A stretch of DNA of 64,000 nucleotides, taken from contig OY770026.1 of assembly GCA_963669455.1 (NCBI GenBank), positions 3,596,001 to 3,660,000 on the forward strand. Reading direction: 5' to 3'. A program made the translations under genes and the position numbers. This stretch comes from JAWKWH01 sp963669455 (lineage in GTDB: Bacteria > Pseudomonadota > Alphaproteobacteria > Rhizobiales > Rhizobiaceae). Within the stretch, counting starts at the first letter, position 1. Every line of letters begins with the position of its first letter. The notes beneath the pieces are model-generated. The model did not search any database. It worked only from the letters and a program-made list of their open reading frames with translations, and was not told where the DNA came from. This document shows, in pieces, positions 26,973 through 34,885 of this stretch.

Positions 26973-26988
26973 GGGAATGTTTCTTGCG

Positions 26989-28011
26989 CTATTTGCGCGC
27001 GCAAAACACCTTGAAGCCGTTTTCCTCGGCGGTTTTCTTCACATTTGAAAAACAGGCGCCAAGAACAGCCTCATAGGGTAGCTGCCTGTTTGCCACCATG
27101 AACAATCGTCCCCTGGGACCAAGCGCTTTTGACGCGGCTTTGATCAGCCGGACGCCTATTTGCGGGTCGGCGGCACGGGCTGAATGAAAGGGCGGGTTCA
27201 TGATGATCGCGTCATAGCGCTGCTCAGGCGGTTCGGTTAAAAGATCATGCCAGAAAAAGGCGGTTTCGACCCCGCCCTTATGGGGCACATTGCATCTGGC
27301 AGCCTTAAGTGATGCGTGGTCTGCTTCATAAAGATGCAAATGGCGAATGCTCTCATCCAGTTCGAGCGCGCGGGCTGACAAATATCCCCAGCCAGCACAG
27401 AAATCGGCAACCGTTTCGGCGCTCAAGCCTGCCATATGATCTGCAAGCAATTTGGAGCCGGGATCCACGCGGCCGTTGGAAAACATCCCCGGTGCGGTGT
27501 GATAACGATCCTCGACCAGGGGATTTTTACCAGGGTCCAGCGATGTGGCCAGTTCCTCGCTGTTCCTACCTGCCTCTAACCAGAATACCGATCCGTGGTT
27601 CTTGGAGGCGTGGCAAATATCGGCGCCCTGCCTGGCAAGGCGTTTCAGCAGGCTTTGCGCGCCATCGGTTTTCCCCCCCGCAGCGATAACAGTTCCACCT
27701 GGACAACATTGCCTCAGCGCGGATGCGATCCAGGCGTCATTCTGCCCACGATGACGTCCGAGACGGACGAAAACCAAATCGTAGCGCGCGGTTTCATTGA
27801 GCTCCGCCTGGACATGGTGACCGGCCCGCTCAAGCTTTAGAAAATGCGGTCTGAACCCCTGCACATAGTCTAGCTGACACGGTTTGGCCGCCTGGGCCGG
27901 CAGCGGATCAGCAAACCCCAAACACAGCGCCCTGCCCTTCGATGATGGCCATTGCAGACTATCATTGTCGAAAGGAAGTAGAATTGTCGCAATGTGCGGG
28001 TCGATGGTCAT
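26989..28011 (-). CDS. RsmC-like class I methyltransferase
   Basis: 340 aa. A degenerate N-terminal half is followed by a SAM-binding domain: PGMFSNGRVDPGSKLL, VADFCAGWGYLS and the N6/N2-guanine motif IIMNPPFH. The architecture matches RsmC/RlmG enzymes that make m2G in rRNA. It converges with fabI (17 bp) and lies just past the pnp terminator. Confidence 0.82.
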   Translation of the reverse strand: MTIDPHIATILLPFDNDSLQWPSSKGRALCLGFADPLPAQAAKPCQLDYVQGFRPHFLKLERAGHHVQAELNETARYDLVFVRLGRHRGQNDAWIASALRQCCPGGTVIAAGGKTDGAQSLLKRLARQGADICHASKNHGSVFWLEAGRNSEELATSLDPGKNPLVEDRYHTAPGMFSNGRVDPGSKLLADHMAGLSAETVADFCAGWGYLSARALELDESIRHLHLYEADHASLKAARCNVPHKGGVETAFFWHDLLTEPPEQRYDAIIMNPPFHSARAADPQIGVRLIKAASKALGPRGRLFMVANRQLPYEAVLGACFSNVKKTAEENGFKVFCARK

Positions 28012-28039
28012 TTCCCCATTTTATCCGGACACGCTTCAG

Positions 28040-28069
28040 AAAAAAGGCGCGGACATTGCTGCCCGCGCC
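28040..28069 (-). terminator. Intrinsic terminator of pnp
   Basis: On the minus strand GGCGCGG and CCGCGCC pair around a 10-nt loop and are followed by six Us, 27 nt beyond the pnp stop. Confidence 0.88.
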
Positions 28070-28095
28070 ACTTGTTTGCCTTTTTGAAGGCGAAG

Positions 28096-30240
28096 TTACT
28101 CTGCTTCGCTGCGTTTCTCGCGCGGCTCACGGGGAATTTCCTCGCCGGTGTCCTGATTGACGACCTTCATCGACAGGCGCACCTTGCCGCGCTCGTCAAA
28201 GCCCATCAGCTTGACCCAAACCTTGTCGCCTTCCTTGACGACATCGGTGGTCTTGCCGACGCGCTCCTGCGCCAGCTGAGAAATATGAACGAGGCCATCC
28301 TTCGGGCCAAAGAAGTTGACGAAGGCGCCAAAGTCGGCGGTTTTCACAACCGTTCCTTCATAGATCACGCCGACTTCCGGCTCTGCGGTCAAAGAGTGAA
28401 TCCACTTTTTCGCCGCCTCGATTTCCTTGGCGTTTGACGAGGCTATTTTGACCGTGCCGTCATCTTCGATGTTGATCTTGGCGCCGGTCTTCTCGACGAT
28501 TTCGCGGATGACCTTGCCGCCGGTGCCGATCACGTCGCGGATTTTGTCGGTCGGAATGTTCATCACTTCGATACGCGGTGCAAACTCGCCAAGCTCCTCG
28601 CGGCTTTCCGACAGTGCGTTGCCCATTTCACCCAAAATATGCACACGGCCATCCTTGGCCTGGGCGAGAGCGATTTTCATGATCTCTTCGGTGATGCCGT
28701 CGATCTTGATGTCCATCTGTAACGAGGTGATGCCTTCGGTCGTGCCGGCGACCTTGAAGTCCATATCGCCCAGATGATCCTCATCGCCAAGAATGTCGGA
28801 CAGGACGGCATAGCGGTCGCCTTCCTTGATCAGCCCCATGGCAATACCGGCAACCGGAGCGGCCAGCGGCACGCCCGCATCCATCAGCGCCAGCGAGGTG
28901 CCGCAGACGGTGGCCATCGATGATGAGCCGTTCGATTCGGTAACCTCGGAAACCGCACGGATCGTATAGGGAAACTGCTCGGCTGCCGGCAGCATCGGGC
29001 GAATTGCCCGCCATGCCAGCTTGCCGTGGCCGATTTCGCGCCGGCCGGGCGACAGCATGCGGCCCGTTTCACCGACCGAATAGGGCGGGAAATTATAGTG
29101 GAGCATGAACGATTCCTTGTACATGCCCGTCAGGCTGTCGACATATTGCTCGTCTTCGCCGGTGCCAAGCGTGGCGACAACGACTGCCTGGGTTTCACCA
29201 CGGGTAAAAAGCGCAGACCCATGGGTCCGTGGCAGCAGGCCGACTTCCGATACGATCGGGCGAACGGTCGACAAATCACGGCCATCGATACGATTGCCGG
29301 TGTCTAGGATGTTGCCACGCACCACCTTGGCCTGGAGGCTTTTGAATACGGCGCCAACCTGCTCGGGCGAGAATTTGGCATCGTCGCCTTCGGCCGGGGT
29401 GTAGGCTTCCTTGACCTTGGCCTTGGCAGCATCGATCGCCACATAGCGTTCCTGCTTGTCGGTGATCTTGTAGGCGGCGGCCAGATCGGCTTCGACCAGT
29501 GCCAGCATTTCGCTTTCCAGTGCCGACAGGTCCTCGACGGAATGTTCGCGAGGCTCCTTGGCGGCCACTTCAGCAAGCTTGATGATGGCGTCGATAACCG
29601 GCTGGAAGCTCTTATGGCCGAACATGACCGCACCGAGCATGGTGTCCTCGTCAAGCTGCTGGGCTTCCGATTCGACCATCAGCACGGCTTCCTGGGTGCC
29701 GGCGACCATCAGATCAAGTTTCGATTCCGGCATTTCGTCGACATGCGGATTTAGTACATATTCGCCATCGATTAAGCCAACGCGGGCGCCGCCGATCGGC
29801 CCCATGAAGGGAACGCCTGAAAGCGTCAGCGCGGCAGAGGCGGCGACCATCGACAGCACATCGGGGTTGTTTTCCAGATCGTGCTGCACGACGGTGAGGA
29901 TGACCTGGGTCTCGTTTTTGTATCCGTCGGCAAACAGCGGACGGATCGGACGGTCGATCAGGCGCGAGACAAGCGTCTCGTTTTCCGAAGGCCGGCCCTC
30001 ACGTTTGAAATATCCGCCGGGTATCTTGCCGGCAGCATAGGTTTTTTCCTGATAGTTGACGGTGAGCGGGAAGAAATCCTGTCCAGCGCGGGCTTCTTTT
30101 GCCGAAACGACCGTCGCAAGAACGACCGTCTCGCCATAGGTTGCCAGAACGGCGCCATCGGCCTGACGGGCGATTTTGCCCGTTTCAAGTATCAGCGGGC
30201 GGCCGCCCCATTCGATTTCGACTTTGTGGTGATTGAACAT
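28096..30240 (-). CDS. pnp: Polyribonucleotide nucleotidyltransferase (PNPase)
   Basis: 714 aa with the full layout: two RNase PH domains, the helical linker, a KH domain (GTGGKVIREI at about 563) and an S1 domain (GVIYEGTVVKTADFGAFVNFFG). It degrades RNA by phosphorolysis in the degradosome. The acidic tail ends PREPREKRSEAE. It follows rpsO by about 280 bp. Confidence 0.98.
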   Translation of the reverse strand: MFNHHKVEIEWGGRPLILETGKIARQADGAVLATYGETVVLATVVSAKEARAGQDFFPLTVNYQEKTYAAGKIPGGYFKREGRPSENETLVSRLIDRPIRPLFADGYKNETQVILTVVQHDLENNPDVLSMVAASAALTLSGVPFMGPIGGARVGLIDGEYVLNPHVDEMPESKLDLMVAGTQEAVLMVESEAQQLDEDTMLGAVMFGHKSFQPVIDAIIKLAEVAAKEPREHSVEDLSALESEMLALVEADLAAAYKITDKQERYVAIDAAKAKVKEAYTPAEGDDAKFSPEQVGAVFKSLQAKVVRGNILDTGNRIDGRDLSTVRPIVSEVGLLPRTHGSALFTRGETQAVVVATLGTGEDEQYVDSLTGMYKESFMLHYNFPPYSVGETGRMLSPGRREIGHGKLAWRAIRPMLPAAEQFPYTIRAVSEVTESNGSSSMATVCGTSLALMDAGVPLAAPVAGIAMGLIKEGDRYAVLSDILGDEDHLGDMDFKVAGTTEGITSLQMDIKIDGITEEIMKIALAQAKDGRVHILGEMGNALSESREELGEFAPRIEVMNIPTDKIRDVIGTGGKVIREIVEKTGAKINIEDDGTVKIASSNAKEIEAAKKWIHSLTAEPEVGVIYEGTVVKTADFGAFVNFFGPKDGLVHISQLAQERVGKTTDVVKEGDKVWVKLMGFDERGKVRLSMKVVNQDTGEEIPREPREKRSEAE

Positions 30241-30519
30241 GTCTTGTCCTTATATGGACGGAAACCCCGCTGGCGGCCCATCCGCAGCGGCTTAATCTCC
30301 GTCGGCTTCGTATCGGACGAGCCACGGGCAAGACAGAAGGACGCTTATCAACCAAACCCCGCGTTTTTGACGCGGCAAGCAGCCATCAATCCTGCCCCAT
30401 GACCTGTCCATGGGTGATTTCCAGACAACTGAAAGCTGGCAGGAAACCGGTTTTGGGTACAATGTACCCCATACTCTAAAATGTTTGCGGCGGGTGCCTA
30501 AACACCCGCCGGCAAAAAA
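30241..30519. other. Intergenic region between rpsO and pnp
   Basis: 279 bp that includes the rpsO hairpin and the pnp leader. PNPase is known to autoregulate its mRNA through leader hairpins in enterobacteria. No such site was resolved here. Confidence 0.4.
30488..30511 (-). terminator. Hairpin downstream of rpsO
   Basis: GGCGGGTG and CACCCGCC form a perfect stem with a 6-nt loop, 9 nt past the rpsO stop. Only a weak U-tract (CAAACATTTT) follows on the minus strand. It may be a 3'-end or processing structure. Confidence 0.55.
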
Positions 30520-30789
30520 CTAGCGGCGCAAGCCAAGCTTGCCGATCAGCGTCTGGTAGCGTTCAACGTCCTTGGACTTTAAATAATCCAAAAGGCGGCG
30601 GCGCTGCGAGACAAGTTTTAAAAGACCACGACGGGAATGATTATCCTTTTTGTGGTCCTTGAAATGATCGGTGAGATTCTTGATACGTTCGGAAAGTACT
30701 GCAACCTGAACCTCCGGCGAACCGGTGTCGCCTTTGACGGTGGCATATTCCTTCATCAGTTCCTGCTTGCGTTCAGCAGTAATCGACAT
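30520..30789 (-). CDS. rpsO: 30S ribosomal protein S15
   Basis: 89 aa, standard length, MSITAERKQELMKEYA ... KDNHSRRGLLKLVSQRRRLLDYLK. It binds 16S rRNA early in assembly. Its usual upstream partner truB is 2.6 kb away because an accessory cassette intervenes. Confidence 0.97.
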   Translation of the reverse strand: MSITAERKQELMKEYATVKGDTGSPEVQVAVLSERIKNLTDHFKDHKKDNHSRRGLLKLVSQRRRLLDYLKSKDVERYQTLIGKLGLRR

Positions 30790-31179
30790 CGCGCTTTTCC
30801 TTTCTCAAACTTCGGGAAACGGGACGCCCGCAGCCGGGATGTCGTCCAGCAGGGGCCACAAAACAACGGCAAACGCCAATTGCTGCGGCGCATATAGGGG
30901 AAATTGGTGGGAAAGGAAAGGGGCAAACGGATTTGCAGGGGATTAAAGAGTCCTGATCTTGGATGAAGAAAGCAAACGTTAGGGACCCGTTCGTTCAAGG
31001 CACCTGAAATCGGCGTTCTTAACCTGTCAGCCATGGCAACGGCGCCAAATGGTGACCGGGTCTGTGTGGTGGCAACCTTCAATCAACAAGACCCGATCAT
31101 TTTCCGAAATTTGCTGAATAGCGAAAGTCTGCTTTACCAATGAAAAAAGATTCGGAGCAAAATAGAGGCAATAACGTGG
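30790..31179. other. 390-bp region between rpsO and the AraC gene, with a coding remnant
   Basis: It includes the rpsO promoter region. On the plus strand, 30967-31143 is an open stretch of 58 codons that reads like protein (TLGTRSFKAPEIGVLNL, then SAMATAPNGDRVCVV) but starts after a stop and has no initiation site until an internal ATG. It may be the 3' remnant of a lost gene at the edge of the inserted cassette. Confidence 0.35.
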
Positions 31180-32076
31180 TCAGCTTCTGACCTGGCTCGG
31201 GCTCACGCCCAAAACTTCTCGGAAAGCCCTCGAAAATGCGCTGCCTGAGCTGTAGCCGAACATATGAGACACCTCATCGATTGTTTCATCTGTTTTTTGT
31301 AGCGTTTGGCGAGCTTTGAGCATTTTCCAATTCAAAGCATATTCACCCGGCGTTTGCCCAACCTGCGATTTGAATTTTGCAACAAACGATGACCGCGACA
31401 TTCTCGCGATGGAAGCTAGGTCTGTTAGTGTGTATTTCCAACCATCCGCTTCGTGAATTGCAGAAATCGCCAGAACGATACGTTCATCGCGCATGCCGGT
31501 ATAGAAGCCGACATAGCTATTCTCTTGTTCGAAATGTTCCCGCAATATGGATGTGAATAAGGCCTGGGAAAGATGCTGTGTGACAATTCGACTGCCCAAT
31601 TCAGCTGACCGGGTCTCATTAACGATCAAGGACATTAGAGACGAAACAAGTGTTCCCACTTGGAGTTCGCCGGTCTTGAGCAGCATCCGTGATGGAAGAT
31701 CGCGGACAAGTGGATGCTGATGCATAAGATCGTATTCGAAGTGACCACATATCATTCGGGTTGTCCGGTCACCTATCGTGAAAGGCTCTTCGCCGTTTTG
31801 GATGTTGGCAATTACATCTTGCCCACGTGTGACCGGGCTGGATGGATGATCGCTGATTGCATGAGCAGCACCTTTGGGGAAAATAACTAGGTCACCTGAA
31901 GACAGATGTTCTTGCTGTCCGTCATGTTCAATGACCGCTGTGCCACGCACGATAAAATGGAATTGCGCAAATCCGGTGTCGGCAACGGACATTTTCCAGC
32001 GGCCGCAAAAATTCTTTTGAAAATAGATAGAGCTCTTGAACCCAAGTAAATCAAGAACGTCGCTCAAAGGGTCCAT
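31180..32076 (-). CDS. AraC-family transcriptional regulator (cupin-type N-terminus)
   Basis: 298 aa. The N-terminal half is a cupin-like sensing domain (FIVRGTAVIEHDGQQEHLSSGDLVIFPKGAAHAI). The C-terminal two helix-turn-helix units end in the AraC signature TIDEVSHMFGYSSGSAFSRAFREVLGVSPSQ. It follows the metallo-hydrolase by 70 bp on the same strand and probably controls it. The base composition looks more AT-rich than the flanking ribosomal genes. The ligand is unknown. Confidence 0.87.
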   Translation of the reverse strand: MDPLSDVLDLLGFKSSIYFQKNFCGRWKMSVADTGFAQFHFIVRGTAVIEHDGQQEHLSSGDLVIFPKGAAHAISDHPSSPVTRGQDVIANIQNGEEPFTIGDRTTRMICGHFEYDLMHQHPLVRDLPSRMLLKTGELQVGTLVSSLMSLIVNETRSAELGSRIVTQHLSQALFTSILREHFEQENSYVGFYTGMRDERIVLAISAIHEADGWKYTLTDLASIARMSRSSFVAKFKSQVGQTPGEYALNWKMLKARQTLQKTDETIDEVSHMFGYSSGSAFSRAFREVLGVSPSQVRS

Positions 32077-32146
32077 TACAAACGTCTTTCCAAAACAGGC
32101 TTACCCGCCAGCGGTGCTATTGCAACGCTGGCGGCGGCGCCCAAGT

Positions 32147-33121
32147 TTAGGACACAGAAACTGGTGTGTACAAGAAGTGATCATCTCTTGCAGAAATACG
32201 TCCTATGCCCGGGAAGGGGAAGTGGTAACCTGCCACCAGCAAGTTCTGTTCCGCAGCCATGCTGAATAGTTTGCGGCGTGTTGCGACTGCTTGTGCTGGG
32301 TCATGTTCGATCCCCAAGGCCCAGTCCGGTTCGTTTGTACCGACCAGATAGTGCACCGATGTATCGATCAGATGAAGCAGTGACGTGCCACCACTGGTCA
32401 ACTGAACAGCCATGTGGCCCAAAGTGTGCCCCGGCGCGTCTATGGCTTTGATGCCCGGTACGATTTCATCGCCATCATCTATGTTCACGATCTTGTCCTT
32501 GATCGGGCCGAGTTTGTCGTTGGCGATGCTAATCATCAGCGTTTCGAAATTGGCTTCGCTTGGGGGTGTGGCCGCCCAATATTCCAATTCTGCTGCATTC
32601 ATGTAATGTGCAGCGTTGGGGAAGCAAGGTTTCCCATTTTGTGACACACCACCGATGTGGTCAAAATGGCCATGAGTTAAGACGACATGGGTGATTTCTT
32701 CCGGTGAAATGCCGACCGCTTTTAGTCCAGCGAACAAGCGACCGTTGTCGACGGGCGCATCAGGTAGCGACACATCGCCTTGACCTGTGTCGATGAGCAC
32801 TTTGGCGTCATCTACTTCAACCAAAAGAACTTGACCTTGCATGTTTGCGAATTCAGGTGCGAGGCCGAATTGTGAGAGTAGTTTGTCAACGCTGCCTTCA
32901 GGCTGGTTGGCCCCAAAAATCGCGGTAGGGATGGTGAATAGCATGTCGTCGATCACTGTCAGTCGCATTTCACCAAGCGAAAACTGCTGTACTGCACGCA
33001 TAGGCAGGTTGGAGGGCCCCGCTGCCGAGGCAGTACTTGCGGATGTGAGAATTGCAGGTGTAGCGAGAGCAAGTACCCCGCCTGTAAGCGCGGCACGACG
33101 ATTTATCGTGAGGTAAGACAT
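32147..33121 (-). CDS. Tat-exported metallo-beta-lactamase-fold hydrolase
   Basis: 324 aa from the ATG at 33121, with AAGGATG upstream. An N-terminal Tat-like signal (INRRAALTGGVLALATPAI, cut near ASA) suggests folded export. The MBL metal site is LTHGHFDHIGG (HxHxDH), with DAPGHTLGHM and an Asp in LHLIDTS. These families include lactonases and other hydrolases; the substrate is unknown. It forms a two-gene cassette with the AraC regulator. Confidence 0.82.
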   Translation of the reverse strand: MSYLTINRRAALTGGVLALATPAILTSASTASAAGPSNLPMRAVQQFSLGEMRLTVIDDMLFTIPTAIFGANQPEGSVDKLLSQFGLAPEFANMQGQVLLVEVDDAKVLIDTGQGDVSLPDAPVDNGRLFAGLKAVGISPEEITHVVLTHGHFDHIGGVSQNGKPCFPNAAHYMNAAELEYWAATPPSEANFETLMISIANDKLGPIKDKIVNIDDGDEIVPGIKAIDAPGHTLGHMAVQLTSGGTSLLHLIDTSVHYLVGTNEPDWALGIEHDPAQAVATRRKLFSMAAEQNLLVAGYHFPFPGIGRISARDDHFLYTPVSVS

Positions 33122-33418
33122 AAAAACATCCTTTATCTTTTGATACAACACTCACATTTTCGTCAAATAGTGTGGCCGATGAAGCGCAAAAAAGTTGGAA
33201 TGTCATACCTGGAGTCCAAAAAATGCTAGGCATTAGTACTTTCGATGCATTTTCATGAGCCAAACCTAACCAAACGGACAGGCCGAATGATTTCTGAAAT
33301 TAAGTTGCCATTCGTGCAGCCGCAGCGAATTGGTTCTTTGTCAACCAACCAGTCATTGGCTGGTTCAAGATGGTGCGTCGCGCTGGCAAAGTAGCGGAGG
33401 GCTACGTCGATAGGTTTT
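33122..33418. other. Intergenic region between truB and the MBL gene
   Basis: 297 bp without a credible gene. It contains an inverted repeat AACCAACCAG/CTGGTT near 33338-33364 and the presumed MBL promoter. It marks the right boundary of the inserted cassette. Confidence 0.45.
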
Positions 33419-34381
33419 TCAGCCTTTGAAAACCCGGCGCGGCTTGAACTGGCCGGCCTCGACCTCGCCGATAGCCAGCAGCTTACCGCGGGCGGTGACA
33501 TAGGCGTCGTCAGCGTCCACCGGCGCATCGCGGCCACGAATGATCACCGGATTGCCAAGCCGCACCCGGTGAGCGGCATCGTCGCCAAGCGCCATGTGTG
33601 GCAGGTCCTGCAAGGCAGCGCCCGCATCAATCACGATTGCGTCGATTGCCGCATAGGGGTTTTGCCCCACCTCTCCGCTCTCGCCTGACGCCTTGTCCGT
33701 TCTGGGGCTGGCAGCCTCCAGATGATCGAGCAGCACCAGATCGTCCGGCGTAAACGGTGATACTTCCGTTCGGCGCAGCTCGCTGATATGGCCATAACAG
33801 CCAAGATCGCGGCCCATATCGCGGGCAAGCGACCGCACATAGGTGCCCTTGCCGCATTCGATCTCGAATATCGTCCGGTCCTCGTCGGGCATATCGACGA
33901 TCTCCAGGCGGCCGATCTCAACCTCACGGGCCGGGATATCCACCGCTTCGCCTTCGCGCGCCAGATCGTAAGCCCGCTCGCCACTGATTTTGATGGCGGA
34001 AAACTGCGGCGGCACCTGCATGATGACACCGGTGTATTTTGGCAGCAGCGCCTCTATCGCAGTGCGTTCGGGCCGGTGATCCGATTTTTCCGTGACCTCG
34101 CCCTCAAGATCGTCCGTCGTGCGTTCTTCGCCCCAACTGACGGTAAAGCGGTAGATTTTCGCCCCGTCCATCACATAGGGCACGGTCTTGGTGGCCTCGC
34201 CAAGCGCGATCGGCAGCATGCCGGAGGCCAGCGGATCAAGCGTTCCGGCATGGCCGGCTTTTTGGGCCTCAAACAGCCATTTGATTTTGGAGACGGCGTC
34301 GGTCGATCCCATGCCGACCGGTTTGTCGAACACGACCCAGCCAGAGACCGGACGGCCCTTCTTCCTGCGCTGGCGGGCCAT
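33419..34381 (-). CDS. truB: tRNA pseudouridine-55 synthase TruB
   Basis: 320 aa. The catalytic Asp is in GHAGTLDPLASGMLPIALGEATK. The KPVGMGS start motif and a C-terminal PUA-like region are present. It makes psi55 in the T loop. Its ATG overlaps the rbfA stop by 1 nt (TAATG). Downstream it meets the accessory cassette instead of rpsO. Confidence 0.96.
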   Translation of the reverse strand: MARQRRKKGRPVSGWVVFDKPVGMGSTDAVSKIKWLFEAQKAGHAGTLDPLASGMLPIALGEATKTVPYVMDGAKIYRFTVSWGEERTTDDLEGEVTEKSDHRPERTAIEALLPKYTGVIMQVPPQFSAIKISGERAYDLAREGEAVDIPAREVEIGRLEIVDMPDEDRTIFEIECGKGTYVRSLARDMGRDLGCYGHISELRRTEVSPFTPDDLVLLDHLEAASPRTDKASGESGEVGQNPYAAIDAIVIDAGAALQDLPHMALGDDAAHRVRLGNPVIIRGRDAPVDADDAYVTARGKLLAIGEVEAGQFKPRRVFKG

Positions 34382-34794
34382 TAGCCGGTGCTGCCTTCTG
34401 TATCGTCGCTGTTGAGATCGCGTGCGACTTCGGGCGAACGCAACAGCCGGTCAATGCGGTCGAAATTGTCAAAGCTCGTATCCACCCGGAACCGGAAATC
34501 GGGCATATATTTCATCTGCCGGAGTGCTGGCGCAAGCCGGCCGCGGATGAATTTCGCGTTTTTTGCCAATGCTTTGACAACGGCCTCGCCATCGCCGGCC
34601 CCAAGCGGAGAAACATAGACCGTCGCGATTTTCAAATCGGGCGACATGGCGACTTCGGCAATCGACACGACGGTGCGTTCCAGCACCTCGTCGCGGATTT
34701 CACCACGGCCGATCAACTCCGCCAGAGCATGGCGAACCTGTTCGCCGACGCGAAGCTGGCGCTGGGAGGGGCCTTTGGATGCAAATTTTGACAT
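34381..34794 (-). CDS. rbfA: Ribosome-binding factor A
   Basis: 137 aa, KH-fold protein: SQRQLRVGEQVRHALAELI ... LRQMKYMPDFRFRVDTSFD. It assists 16S 5'-end maturation in the cold. It lies between infB (91 bp) and truB. Confidence 0.95.
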   Translation of the reverse strand: MSKFASKGPSQRQLRVGEQVRHALAELIGRGEIRDEVLERTVVSIAEVAMSPDLKIATVYVSPLGAGDGEAVVKALAKNAKFIRGRLAPALRQMKYMPDFRFRVDTSFDNFDRIDRLLRSPEVARDLNSDDTEGSTG

Positions 34795-34885
34795 TTGATT
34801 CTCCCGGTCCGGCGGCGGATTGGAACCGCTCGCCGACCAAAGATATTGCCGGTATTCCGTCTGGAAGTCCGGCTATTTTCAACTA

